This document shows, piece after piece, positions 1-6,395 of a stretch of DNA of 8,047 nt. The DNA is from Candidatus Faecalibacterium faecipullorum. Its GTDB lineage: Bacteria; Bacillota; Clostridia; Oscillospirales; Ruminococcaceae. The position numbers and the translations under genes are program-made. The first letter of the stretch is position 1. The number at the start of each line of letters is the position of its first letter. The stretch is taken from contig DWXX01000167.1 in assembly GCA_019118985.1 (NCBI GenBank), positions 1 through 8,047 on the forward strand, given 5' to 3'. Under the pieces are notes generated by a model. The model was not told the DNA's origin, did no database searches, and was given only the letters and a program-made list of their open reading frames with translations.

Positions 1-312
1 ACCCGCTTCCAGCATCCTGTGGCCGGTACCTACAAGAAGGAGTGTGTCGAGCAGGGCAAGAAGTACTTCTCGGTGGCTTCGGGCGGCGGCACCGGCCGCA
101 CCCTGCACCCCGACAACATGGCCGCCGGCCCCGCCTCGTACGGCATGACCGACACCATGGGCCGTATGCACTCTGACGCCCAGTTCGCCGGCTCCAGCTC
201 GGTGCCCGCCCACGTTGAGATGATGGGCTTCCTGGGCATGGGCAACAACCCCATGGTCGGCGCCACCGTCGCCGTGGCCGTCTCGGTCGAAGAGGCCCTC
301 AAGAACAAGTGA
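1..312 (+). CDS. GGGtGRT-family protein, C-terminal part (5' truncated by window edge)
   Basis: The frame is open from base 1 and ends at the TGA at 310-312, giving the last 103 residues of a longer protein. The diagnostic motif GGGTGRT is at residues 28-34 of this fragment. It is followed by HPDNMAAGPASYGMTD, a DAQFAGSSSVPAH stretch and GMGNNPMVGATVAVAVSVEEA close to the end. This matches my memory of the conserved family named after its GGGtGRT motif, about 330 residues long and found in anaerobic Clostridia and Bacteroidetes. About two thirds of the protein would therefore lie to the left. The biochemical function of the family is not established as far as I know. I recall that it is often found near iron-sulfur scaffold (NifU-like) genes, but no such neighbour is visible here. 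No signal peptide or membrane segment can be judged from this part. A GTG at 19 is in frame, but the reading frame and the family homology continue upstream, so it is not the start. Confidence 0.85.
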   Translation, partial: TRFQHPVAGTYKKECVEQGKKYFSVASGGGTGRTLHPDNMAAGPASYGMTDTMGRMHSDAQFAGSSSVPAHVEMMGFLGMGNNPMVGATVAVAVSVEEALKNK

Positions 313-364
313 GCCTTTCCGCCTGACGCACAGCGTCCAGACTGAATCCCCCCCGGAACGACGC

Positions 365-397
365 GCCCCCCGGCGCGGAAGGCCGGGGGGCTTTTTT
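365..397 (+). terminator. Rho-independent terminator after the GGGtGRT gene
   Basis: GCCCCCCGG (365-373) pairs perfectly with CCGGGGGGC (383-391) around a 9-nt loop, followed directly by six T (392-397). It lies 53 bases after the stop codon of the GGGtGRT gene. The stem is also downstream of recQ on the other strand, but no T-run follows it in that direction, so it should act mainly on the + strand. Confidence 0.93.
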
Positions 398-405
398 GTC
401 TGCCG

Positions 406-2253
406 TTACAAGCTGCTGTGGGCGATGGCCTGCAGAAAGTCCCGGCCGTACCGCTCCGCCTTGACAAGCCCCACCCCCGACACCTCCAGCAATTCGTCGA
501 TGGTGCGGGGCGCTTTGACGGCCATGTCGGCCAGCGTCGCGTTGGAGAAGATGACGTAGAGGGGCACGTTCTCCTGCCTTGCCAGCCGGATGCGCACCTC
601 CTTGAGGGCCTGGTACCGCGCCTGCACCTCGTCCGGCGCCCCCTCGGGCAGGGGGGAGCCCCCCTTGCTGCGGCGGGCCTGCCCGGCGGCGGCGACGCTC
701 TCCCGGTCGGCGCGCAGCGGCATGGTCACCTTCTCCCCCTGGAAGAGGACGCCGGCGGCCCGCGGCCCGCAGTACAGCCCGCCGTGGGCGGGGTCGGCGG
801 CAAGGTACTCTTCCTGCAGCAGGTAGTCGATCAGCTCCCCTGCCTGCACGGCGCTCATCCCCTTCAGCAGGCCGTAGGTGGACAGCCGGTCCAGCTGCAG
901 GTCGAGCATCTGCTGCCGCCCGCTGCCCCGCAGCACCTGGATGAGCTTGCCCTTGCCCAGGTCGTAGCCCAGCAGCTTTCTGACCCGCACCGCGCAGGAC
1001 AGGATCATCTGCGCCGGGACGGTGATGTCCTCCTCCCGGTAGCCGGCGCAGCAGTTGCCGCAGGCGGCGCAGCGCTCTTCATGCGGCTGCCCGAAATAGT
1101 CCAGGATGTACCCCCGCAGGCAGCCGCGGGTGCGGCAGTAGCCGATCATGGCTTCCAGCCGCGCGAGGTCCTGCTGATGGACCGCCGCCTGCTGCTCGCT
1201 GGTCATGGCGTCGTTGCCCTCCGACAGCAGCATCCGGGCGGTGCGGATGTCGTTTTGGGAGTAGAGCAGGATGCAGTCGGCGGGGCTGCCGTCCCGCCCG
1301 GCGCGGCCCGCCTCCTGATAGTAGGCCTCGAGGCTCTTGGGCATATTGTAGTGGATGACAAAGCTGACGTTGGATTTGTCGATCCCCATCCCGAAGGCAT
1401 TGGTGGCCACCATCACCGTTTTGCGGTCAAAGCGGAAGTCGTCCTGGTTGGCCCGGCGCTCCTCCTCGTCGAGGCCGGCGTGGTAGCGGGTGGCGGGGAT
1501 GCCCTCAGCGCCGAGGTACGCGCAGACCTTCTCCACCCCGGAGCGGGTGGCGCAGTAGACGATGCCGCTCTTGTCCGCCCGCTCGCGCAGCAGCGCGAGG
1601 AGGGCCTCCCGCTTGTTGCGGGGCCGCTGCACGTCAAAGAAGAGGTTGGGCCGGTCGAAGCCGGTCACCCGGCACAGCGGGTCCTGCAGCCGCAGCAGCC
1701 GGACGATGTCCTGACGCACCTCGGCGGTGGCTGTGGCGGTGAAGGCCGCCACCACCGGGCGGCGGGGCAGCGCCGCGATGCACCCGGCCACCCGCAGGTA
1801 GCTGGGGCGGAAGTCCTGCCCCCACTGGCTGATGCAGTGGGCCTCGTCCACCGCCACGAAGGGCACCTCCACATCCCGCAGCAGGGCGGCGAAGCTGCTT
1901 GTCTCCATCCGCTCGGGGGCGACGTAGAGCAGCTTGTACTGCCCGGCGCGGGCCCGCGCCCAGACCAGGCGCTGCTGCTCGGCGGTCAGCGAGCCGTTGA
2001 CATAGGCCGCCGGGACCCCCGCCTGCCGCAGGGCGGCCACCTGGTCTTTCATCAGGGAGATCAGCGGGCTGACCACCAGCGTCACCCCCGGCAGCAGCAT
2101 GGCCGGCACCTGGTAGCAGACCGACTTGCCCCCACCGGTGGGCATCACCCCCAGCACGTCCCGCCCCGACAGGACGGCGTCGATCAGCTCCTCCTGCCCG
2201 GGGCGGAAGCTGCCGTGCCCGAAATACTGCTTGAGGACTGTGTATTTGTCCAT
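406..2253 (-). CDS. recQ: ATP-dependent DNA helicase RecQ
   Basis: A complete 615-residue RecQ, close to the 609 residues of the E. coli enzyme: a 3'-5' superfamily 2 DNA helicase acting in recombination and stalled-fork repair. Motif 0 is FRPGQEE (17-23), Walker A is MPTGGGKS (37-44), the DEAH box is at 136-139, the aromatic-rich loop SQWGQDFRPSY follows at 142-152, motif III is FTATAT (171-176), and motifs V-VI cover MVATNAFGMGIDK and QEAGRAGRDG (281-322). The zinc cysteines C378, C395, C398 and C401 have the same spacing as in E. coli RecQ. An RQC winged helix covers roughly 405-490 and an HRDC domain roughly 541-612, so all three standard modules are present. The ATG at 2251-2253 is chosen because the family begins here and a GGGAGG ribosome-binding site stands 7 bases upstream; a longer open frame reaches 2595, but it would run through the promoter and into the neighbouring gene. 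It is transcribed alone, divergently from the UvrA-like gene. No T-tracted terminator is seen at its 3' end. Confidence 0.98.
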   Translation of the reverse strand: MDKYTVLKQYFGHGSFRPGQEELIDAVLSGRDVLGVMPTGGGKSVCYQVPAMLLPGVTLVVSPLISLMKDQVAALRQAGVPAAYVNGSLTAEQQRLVWARARAGQYKLLYVAPERMETSSFAALLRDVEVPFVAVDEAHCISQWGQDFRPSYLRVAGCIAALPRRPVVAAFTATATAEVRQDIVRLLRLQDPLCRVTGFDRPNLFFDVQRPRNKREALLALLRERADKSGIVYCATRSGVEKVCAYLGAEGIPATRYHAGLDEEERRANQDDFRFDRKTVMVATNAFGMGIDKSNVSFVIHYNMPKSLEAYYQEAGRAGRDGSPADCILLYSQNDIRTARMLLSEGNDAMTSEQQAAVHQQDLARLEAMIGYCRTRGCLRGYILDYFGQPHEERCAACGNCCAGYREEDITVPAQMILSCAVRVRKLLGYDLGKGKLIQVLRGSGRQQMLDLQLDRLSTYGLLKGMSAVQAGELIDYLLQEEYLAADPAHGGLYCGPRAAGVLFQGEKVTMPLRADRESVAAAGQARRSKGGSPLPEGAPDEVQARYQALKEVRIRLARQENVPLYVIFSNATLADMAVKAPRTIDELLEVSGVGLVKAERYGRDFLQAIAHSSL

Positions 2254-2289
2254 CCTTCCGCCTCCCTTTGACGCGCCTTTGATGCCTCT

Positions 2290-2318
2290 ATGATACCGGG
2301 CGGCCGCCCGGCTGTCAA
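2290..2318 (-). promoter_or_regulatory. recQ promoter (sigma-A type)
   Basis: Read on the - strand, a perfect -35 box TTGACA (2313-2318) is followed by exactly 17 bases and a -10 box TATCAT (2290-2295). Transcription should start near 2283, giving a leader of about 30 nt with no room for a riboswitch. The whole spacer is GC-palindromic (see the repeat entries), which is unusual and may mark a regulator site. Confidence 0.85.
2296..2311. repeat. Perfect 16-bp palindrome filling the recQ promoter spacer
   Basis: CCGGGCGGCCGCCCGG is its own reverse complement. It fills 16 of the 17 bases between the -10 and -35 boxes of the recQ promoter. This position would suit an operator at which a dimeric regulator blocks or twists the promoter. 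In GC-rich DNA a short palindrome can also arise by chance, so operator function is an inference. Confidence 0.6.
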
Positions 2319-2325
2319 GCCGGGC
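2306..2325. repeat. Inverted repeat centred on the recQ -35 box
   Basis: GCCCGGC (2306-2312) and GCCGGGC (2319-2325) are 7-bp inverted arms flanking exactly the six bases of the recQ -35 hexamer (TGTCAA on the + strand, 2313-2318). The left arm is shared with the palindrome at 2296-2311, so the two foldings are mutually exclusive. The right arm ends two bases before the -35 box of the opposing promoter. Confidence 0.55.
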
Positions 2326-2327
2326 GC

Positions 2328-2356
2328 TTGTAAGGGGGCCCGGCGCGTGGTACAAT
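2328..2356 (+). promoter_or_regulatory. Promoter of the UvrA-like gene (sigma-A type)
   Basis: The -35 box TTGTAA (2328-2333), a 17-bp spacer and the -10 box TACAAT (2351-2356) predict a start near 2363 and a leader of about 30 nt. Its -35 box lies only 9 bases from the recQ -35 box on the other strand, so the two polymerases would bind back to back and probably compete or share a regulator. Confidence 0.82.
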
Positions 2357-2392
2357 GGACCCAAAACACGCTGACACAAAGGAGGCCCGCCC

Positions 2393-4897
2393 ATGCCTGA
2401 ACACAGCAGACGCCGCCCGCCCGGCAAGATCTTGATCCGCGGCGCGCGGGTACACAATTTGAAGAACGTGGATGTCGACATCCCCCTCAACCAGATCGTA
2501 GGGGTGGCCGGGGTGTCGGGGTCGGGCAAGTCCTCGCTGGCGCTGGGGGTGCTGTACGCCGAGGGGTCGCGGCGGTACCTCGACGCCCTTTCCACCTACA
2601 CCCGCCGACGGATGACCCAGGCCGCCCGCGCCGAGGTGGACGAGGTGCTCTACGTCCCCGCCGCCCTGGCGCTGCATCAGCGGCCGGGGGCGGGCGGGAT
2701 ACGCTCCACCTTCGGCACCGGCACCGAGCTTTTGAACAGCCTGCGGCTGATGTTCTCCCGCCTGGCATGCCACCGGTGCCCAAACGGCCATTACCTGCCC
2801 CCCACCATCGCGGTGGCCGCCGGGCAGGAGCTGGTCTGCCCCGTGTGCGGGGCCCGCTTTTACGCCCCCTCGGCCGAAGAGCTGGCCTTCAACAGCCAGG
2901 GGGCCTGCGCCCGCTGCGGCGGCACCGGCACGGTGCGGACGGTCGACCGCGCCACCCTCGTCCCGGACGAGAGCCTGACCATCGACCAGGGCGCGGTGGC
3001 CCCCTGGAACAGCCTGATGTGGTCGCTGATGACCGACGTCTGCCGGGCCATGGGAGTGCGGACCGACGTGCCCTTCAAAGACCTGACCGACCAGGAAAAG
3101 GAGATCGTCTACGACGGGCCGATGGTCAAAAAGCATATCTTCTACCGGCCCAAAAACGCCGACGCCCTCAGCGCCGGCGAGCTGGACTTCACCTACTACA
3201 GCGCCACCGCCACCGTCCTCAACGCCCTGAACAAGGTCAAGGACGAAAAAGGGATGAAGCGCGTGGAAAAGTTCCTGCGGGAGGACCCCTGCCCCGACTG
3301 CGGCGGCACCCGCCTGTCCGCGGCGGCCCGCGCCCCCAAACTGCGGGGCATCGGCCTGGACGAAGCCTGCCGGATGACCCTGCGGGAGCTGATGGACTGG
3401 GTGGCGGGCGTCCCCGCCGCCCTGCCCGCCGAGATGCGCCCCATGGCCGAGAGCATCTGCGCGTCCTTCCGCACCCCGGCGCAGCGGCTGATGGACCTGG
3501 GGCTCGCCTACCTTTCCCTCGACCGGGCGGCGTCCACCCTCTCCACCGGGGAGCGGCAGCGGATGCAGCTGGCCCGCGCGGTCCGCAACCGCACCACCGG
3601 GGTGCTCTATGTGCTGGACGAGCCCTCCATCGGGCTGCACCCGGCCAACATCGCCGGGCTGGCCGGGGTGATGGCGGACCTTGTGGCCGACGGCAACTCG
3701 GTGCTGCTGGTCGACCACGACACCCAGATTTTGAAACAGGCCGACTGGCTGGTCGAGATGGGCCCCGCCGCCGGCGCCGGGGGCGGGCAGGTCATCGCCG
3801 AGGGGCCCATCCCCGCCATTGAGGCAAACCCACGCTCGGTCATCGGGCCGTTCCTGGCCGGGCGCGCGGCGGCGTCGCGGCAGCCCGCCGAGCCCGAACA
3901 TCTGTTTGACCTCGGGGCCATCCGGATGGAGACCGGGGCCATCCACACCGTCCATCCGCTGTCGGTCTGCATCCCCAAGGGGCGGCTGACGGTGGTGACC
4001 GGGGTGTCCGGCTCGGGCAAGACCACCATGGTGCTGGAGAGCCTCGTCCCCGCCGTCGCGGCGCTGACCGCCGGGCAGCCCCTGCCCGCCCATGTCCGCA
4101 GCGTCGAGGCTGAAGGCATCGCCCGCATCAAGCTGATCGACGCCGACCCCATCGGGGTGAACGTCCGCTCCACTGTGGCCACCTACGCGGGGGTCCACGA
4201 CGAGCTGCGCAAGCTGTACGCCCGCACCCCCGACGCCAAACGGCTGGGGTACAAGGCGGGGGACTTCTCCTACAACACCGGGCGGCTGCGCTGCCCTGTC
4301 TGCGACGGCACCGGGTCGATCAGCCTGGACGTGCAGTTTTTGCCCGACGTGGACATTCCCTGCCCCGCGTGCCGCGGCGCCCGCTACGCCAGGGAAGCCT
4401 GGCAGGTGCGCCACGCCGGCAAGTCGGGCCGGCCGGTCAGCCTGCCCGAGCTGATGGCCATGGACGTGGACACCGCCCTCACCTTCTGCCAGGAGATGCG
4501 CTCCATCCGCCCCCGGCTGGAGGTGCTGCACCGGCTGGGGCTGGGCTACCTGACCCTCGGCGAGCAGACCCCCAGCCTGTCGGGCGGCGAGGCGCAGCGG
4601 CTCAAGCTGTCCAGCGAGATGGGCCGCGCCCAGGACGACGCCATTTTCGTCTTTGACGAGCCCACCATCGGCCTGCACCCGCTGGACGTCCAGACCCTGC
4701 TGGGCGTCTTTGAGACCCTGATCGCCAGCGGCGCGACGGTGGTGGTCATCGAGCACGACCTCGACGTCATCCGCAGCGCCGACTGGATCGTCGACATGGG
4801 CCCCGGCGGCGGCGCCGAGGGCGGCCGCATCGTCGCCAGCGGCCCGCCCGCCGCCATCCGCGCCTGCCCCGCCAGCGTAACGGGGAGGTTTTTATGA
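2393..4897 (+). CDS. UvrA-like excinuclease ABC ATPase lacking the UvrB-binding domain
   Basis: An 834-residue UvrA paralogue with two ABC ATPase cassettes. NBD1 has Walker A GVSGSGKS (40-47), a UvrA-type RRYLDALSTYTRR segment (60-72), a signature written LSTGERQR (383-390) and Walker B VLYVLDEP (404-411). NBD2 has Walker A GVSGSGKT (537-544), signature LSGGEAQR (729-736) and Walker B IFVFDEP (751-757), followed by VVVIEHDLDVI. Zinc-module cysteines occur at 149/152/172/175 and at 634/637/657/660 around the conserved FLPDVDIPCPAC stretch; further CxxC pairs are at 126/129 and 300/303. Only 19 residues separate C129 from C149, where canonical UvrA carries a UvrB-binding domain of roughly 115 residues; this explains the length of 834 rather than about 940. 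It is thus like the class represented by Deinococcus UvrA2, implicated in damage tolerance or drug resistance rather than classical UvrABC incision. The start is fixed by AAAGGAGG (2378-2385), 7 bases before the ATG. It is probably a DNA-binding ATPase of the cytoplasm; its actual substrate cannot be read from the sequence. Confidence 0.93.
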   Translation: MPEHSRRRPPGKILIRGARVHNLKNVDVDIPLNQIVGVAGVSGSGKSSLALGVLYAEGSRRYLDALSTYTRRRMTQAARAEVDEVLYVPAALALHQRPGAGGIRSTFGTGTELLNSLRLMFSRLACHRCPNGHYLPPTIAVAAGQELVCPVCGARFYAPSAEELAFNSQGACARCGGTGTVRTVDRATLVPDESLTIDQGAVAPWNSLMWSLMTDVCRAMGVRTDVPFKDLTDQEKEIVYDGPMVKKHIFYRPKNADALSAGELDFTYYSATATVLNALNKVKDEKGMKRVEKFLREDPCPDCGGTRLSAAARAPKLRGIGLDEACRMTLRELMDWVAGVPAALPAEMRPMAESICASFRTPAQRLMDLGLAYLSLDRAASTLSTGERQRMQLARAVRNRTTGVLYVLDEPSIGLHPANIAGLAGVMADLVADGNSVLLVDHDTQILKQADWLVEMGPAAGAGGGQVIAEGPIPAIEANPRSVIGPFLAGRAAASRQPAEPEHLFDLGAIRMETGAIHTVHPLSVCIPKGRLTVVTGVSGSGKTTMVLESLVPAVAALTAGQPLPAHVRSVEAEGIARIKLIDADPIGVNVRSTVATYAGVHDELRKLYARTPDAKRLGYKAGDFSYNTGRLRCPVCDGTGSISLDVQFLPDVDIPCPACRGARYAREAWQVRHAGKSGRPVSLPELMAMDVDTALTFCQEMRSIRPRLEVLHRLGLGYLTLGEQTPSLSGGEAQRLKLSSEMGRAQDDAIFVFDEPTIGLHPLDVQTLLGVFETLIASGATVVVIEHDLDVIRSADWIVDMGPGGGAEGGRIVASGPPAAIRACPASVTGRFL

Positions 4898-4947
4898 CGC
4901 AGAAAGACCGTGCCCTCTGATGAAGGGGGCACGGTCCTTTTTCTGCG
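4898..4947. terminator. Hairpin terminator between convergent UvrA-like and esterase genes
   Basis: GACCGTGCCC (4906-4915) pairs perfectly with GGGCACGGTC (4927-4936). The stem extends outward through CGCAG (4898-4902) with CTGCG (4943-4947). On the + strand five T (4938-4942) follow the core stem two bases later, so termination of the UvrA-like transcript is well supported. On the - strand only TTT follows the core stem, so termination of the esterase transcript is plausible but weaker. The hairpin begins directly after the UvrA-like stop codon. Confidence 0.88.
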
Positions 4948-4979
4948 TTCTGCGGGGGTCTGCGTTCTGGGGGCGGCGG

Positions 4980-6251
4980 TCAGCGGCGGCGCTGGACGGC
5001 CAGCCAGTGCCACAGGTCCTCGCCGGCGGCGTCGCGGCAGACCCCGTCCAGAAAGGGCACCCAGCTAAAGTGGCCGTTGTACTCGTAGGGGGCGCCCTCA
5101 GGGGTGCAGTAGAGCCCGGTGGGGTCGGTCACCCGCTTGAGGACGGTGCGGCGCAGCTCGGGCGCGCCCAGGGCGCTCAGCCGCCGCCAGGTGGGCAGGG
5201 CGTGCCGCTCGGGCGGGACGATCCGGTCGTTTTCGGCCCAGACCAGCCAGAGCGGGATGTCCCGGATGCGCTGCAGCATCTCGTCGGTGATCCCATCGTC
5301 CAGGAAAGCCTCGCAGCAGGGCGCCGCCGCCGCAAACAGCTCGGGCGCGCGGAAGAGCAGGTCCATGGTCATGAACCCGCCGTTGGAGCAGCCGGTCAGA
5401 TAGACCCGCCGGGGGTCCACCTCGGGGCAGCTGTCGATGCAATGGCGGATCAGCCCCAGCAGGGCCTCCAGATGGACCGAGTCCCGGCCGGGGTTGCCCT
5501 TCCAGTCGCCGTCGGCGGTGTAGGTCAGCCAGAAGTCGGGGCACTGCGGCACAAGCAGGCAGGCCCCACCCATCAGCCGCTGGAAGGGCGGCTCCCGCAG
5601 GGCGGTGACCCGGTTGCCCAGCAGGGCCATCCGCAGGTCGCTGCCGCCCTCCCCCGCCCCGTGCAGCCAGATGACCAGGGAGTGGCGCCTGCCGTCCCCC
5701 GGCTGGTAGAAGGCGTAGCGGTACTGCCGCCCGTCGCCGGCATCGTACCGGCCGGTCAGGTCGAACCCCTCGAGGGCGGGGATGCGGGCCGCCTGCCAGT
5801 CGATGCTCTCCTGCACCGCGAGGGCGGTCACCGGGTAGCCGTCGACGTCCCGCAGCGGGGCTTCCAGGCTGACCTTCAGCCGGTACTGCGGGTCGAGGAC
5901 GCCGTGCTGCCCCTCGTCGGTGTAGACCGGGCAGCCCTCGTAGGGCGCCTCGCAGGCCAGGTCCAGGGCGATGTAGGGTGACGCGCCCCGGAGCAGGCGG
6001 CCGTCGGCGGCGCACAGGCGGGCGGCGGTGACCTTCCGCTCGGCCGTCAGGACGACGTCCGTCCGGGTGCGGCGGTCAAAGCTGCGCTTTTGCTCCCGGA
6101 CGCGGAACTTCTCCGGTTCCAGCGAGATAGCGTCGATCGGCCTGTCCAGCGTGAGGATGGTCCGCGCCAGCCCCGGCCCCCAGTCGAACGGCGCAAGCAC
6201 GGCGGTCTGCCGGCCAGCGGCGCAGGACGTCTCATTCAGATGCGGCATCAT
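4980..6251 (-). CDS. Alpha/beta-hydrolase esterase with N-terminal Ig-like domain
   Basis: A 423-residue protein of the alpha/beta-hydrolase fold, close to the PHB-depolymerase/LpqC and prolyl-oligopeptidase-like esterases. The catalytic half has the oxyanion segment WLHGAGEGGSD (195-205), the nucleophile elbow GCSNGG with S289, the acid D342 in ENDRIVPP, and the histidine H394 in YNGHFSW, in the usual order. Residues about 30-135 contain no catalytic motif and look like the beta-rich Ig-like domain that precedes the hydrolase in EstA-type esterases. No signal peptide or membrane segment is seen at the N-terminus, so it is probably cytoplasmic, acting on ester substrates entering the cell; the substrate is unknown. 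The start is the first of two tandem ATG codons (6249-6251), 12 bases after AAGGGAG (6264-6270); the spacing is a little long and the second ATG (6246-6248) is possible. An in-frame TTG at 6315-6317 is excluded because it lies in the predicted -35 box. It is transcribed alone, divergently from bioY. Confidence 0.88.
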   Translation of the reverse strand: MMPHLNETSCAAGRQTAVLAPFDWGPGLARTILTLDRPIDAISLEPEKFRVREQKRSFDRRTRTDVVLTAERKVTAARLCAADGRLLRGASPYIALDLACEAPYEGCPVYTDEGQHGVLDPQYRLKVSLEAPLRDVDGYPVTALAVQESIDWQAARIPALEGFDLTGRYDAGDGRQYRYAFYQPGDGRRHSLVIWLHGAGEGGSDLRMALLGNRVTALREPPFQRLMGGACLLVPQCPDFWLTYTADGDWKGNPGRDSVHLEALLGLIRHCIDSCPEVDPRRVYLTGCSNGGFMTMDLLFRAPELFAAAAPCCEAFLDDGITDEMLQRIRDIPLWLVWAENDRIVPPERHALPTWRRLSALGAPELRRTVLKRVTDPTGLYCTPEGAPYEYNGHFSWVPFLDGVCRDAAGEDLWHWLAVQRRR

Positions 6252-6288
6252 ATAGATCAGCAGCTCCCTTCTGACATTCTTGCCCTCT

Positions 6289-6317
6289 ATGATACGGCAT
6301 CCCGGGGCGAAATGCAA
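6289..6317 (-). promoter_or_regulatory. Esterase promoter
   Basis: Read on the - strand, TTGCAT (6312-6317) is a weak -35 box, followed by 17 bases and the -10 box TATCAT (6289-6294). Transcription would start near 6282, about 31 nt before the ATG. The 12 bases covering the -10 box and the bases just after it are identical to those of the recQ promoter. Confidence 0.7.
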
Positions 6318-6337
6318 CTGCTTTTGCTTCTTTCGGG

Positions 6338-6366
6338 TTGACAGCCGCGGGCCGTTCTGCTATAGT
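6338..6366 (+). promoter_or_regulatory. bioY promoter (sigma-A type)
   Basis: A perfect -35 box TTGACA (6338-6343), a 17-bp spacer and the -10 box TATAGT (6361-6366) give a start near 6373 and a leader of only about 23 nt. There is no space for a riboswitch. I see no long AT-rich inverted repeat of the BirA operator type over or near the boxes, so biotin control by a BirA repressor is not supported by this sequence. Confidence 0.85.
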
Positions 6367-6395
6367 AGCGGCGAGTTGAAAGGAGGCGCCGCCCT

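Noticed and set aside
365..391. Two-way terminator serving recQ as well as the GGGtGRT gene
   Set aside because: The stem is symmetrical, but on the - strand it is followed by GCGTCGTT rather than a T-tract, so termination of recQ there is not supported.
418..2271. A 617-codon open frame on the + strand, antisense to recQ
   Set aside because: It mirrors recQ codon by codon, has no family motifs and is made of low-complexity Gly/Ala/Val/His/Gln-rich sequence. Long antisense frames are expected opposite GC-rich genes.
2254..2595. N-terminal extension of recQ by 114 codons
   Set aside because: The frame stays open, but the extension crosses the recQ promoter and the start of the UvrA-like gene, and RecQ homology begins at the ATG at 2253.
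2315..4756. An 813-codon open frame on the - strand, antisense to the UvrA-like gene
   Set aside because: Same cause: its sequence is biased to Gly, Ala, His, Gln and Pro, without recognisable domains, while the opposite strand encodes every UvrA motif.
4894..4920. Eight-codon ORF (MTQKDRAL) overlapping the UvrA-like stop codon as ATGA, with GGGGAGG upstream
   Set aside because: The apparent ribosome-binding site is made of the last codons of the UvrA-like gene, and the ORF lies in the left arm and loop of the terminator hairpin. Nothing else suggests it is translated.
4920..5981. A 353-codon open frame on the + strand, antisense to the esterase gene
   Set aside because: No domain or convincing ribosome-binding site. 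It starts inside the terminator hairpin, and the esterase motifs are clearly on the other strand.
6252..6317. Upstream TTG start for the esterase gene
   Set aside because: The TTG coincides with the predicted -35 box, so it would not be transcribed from that promoter, and no ribosome-binding site precedes it.
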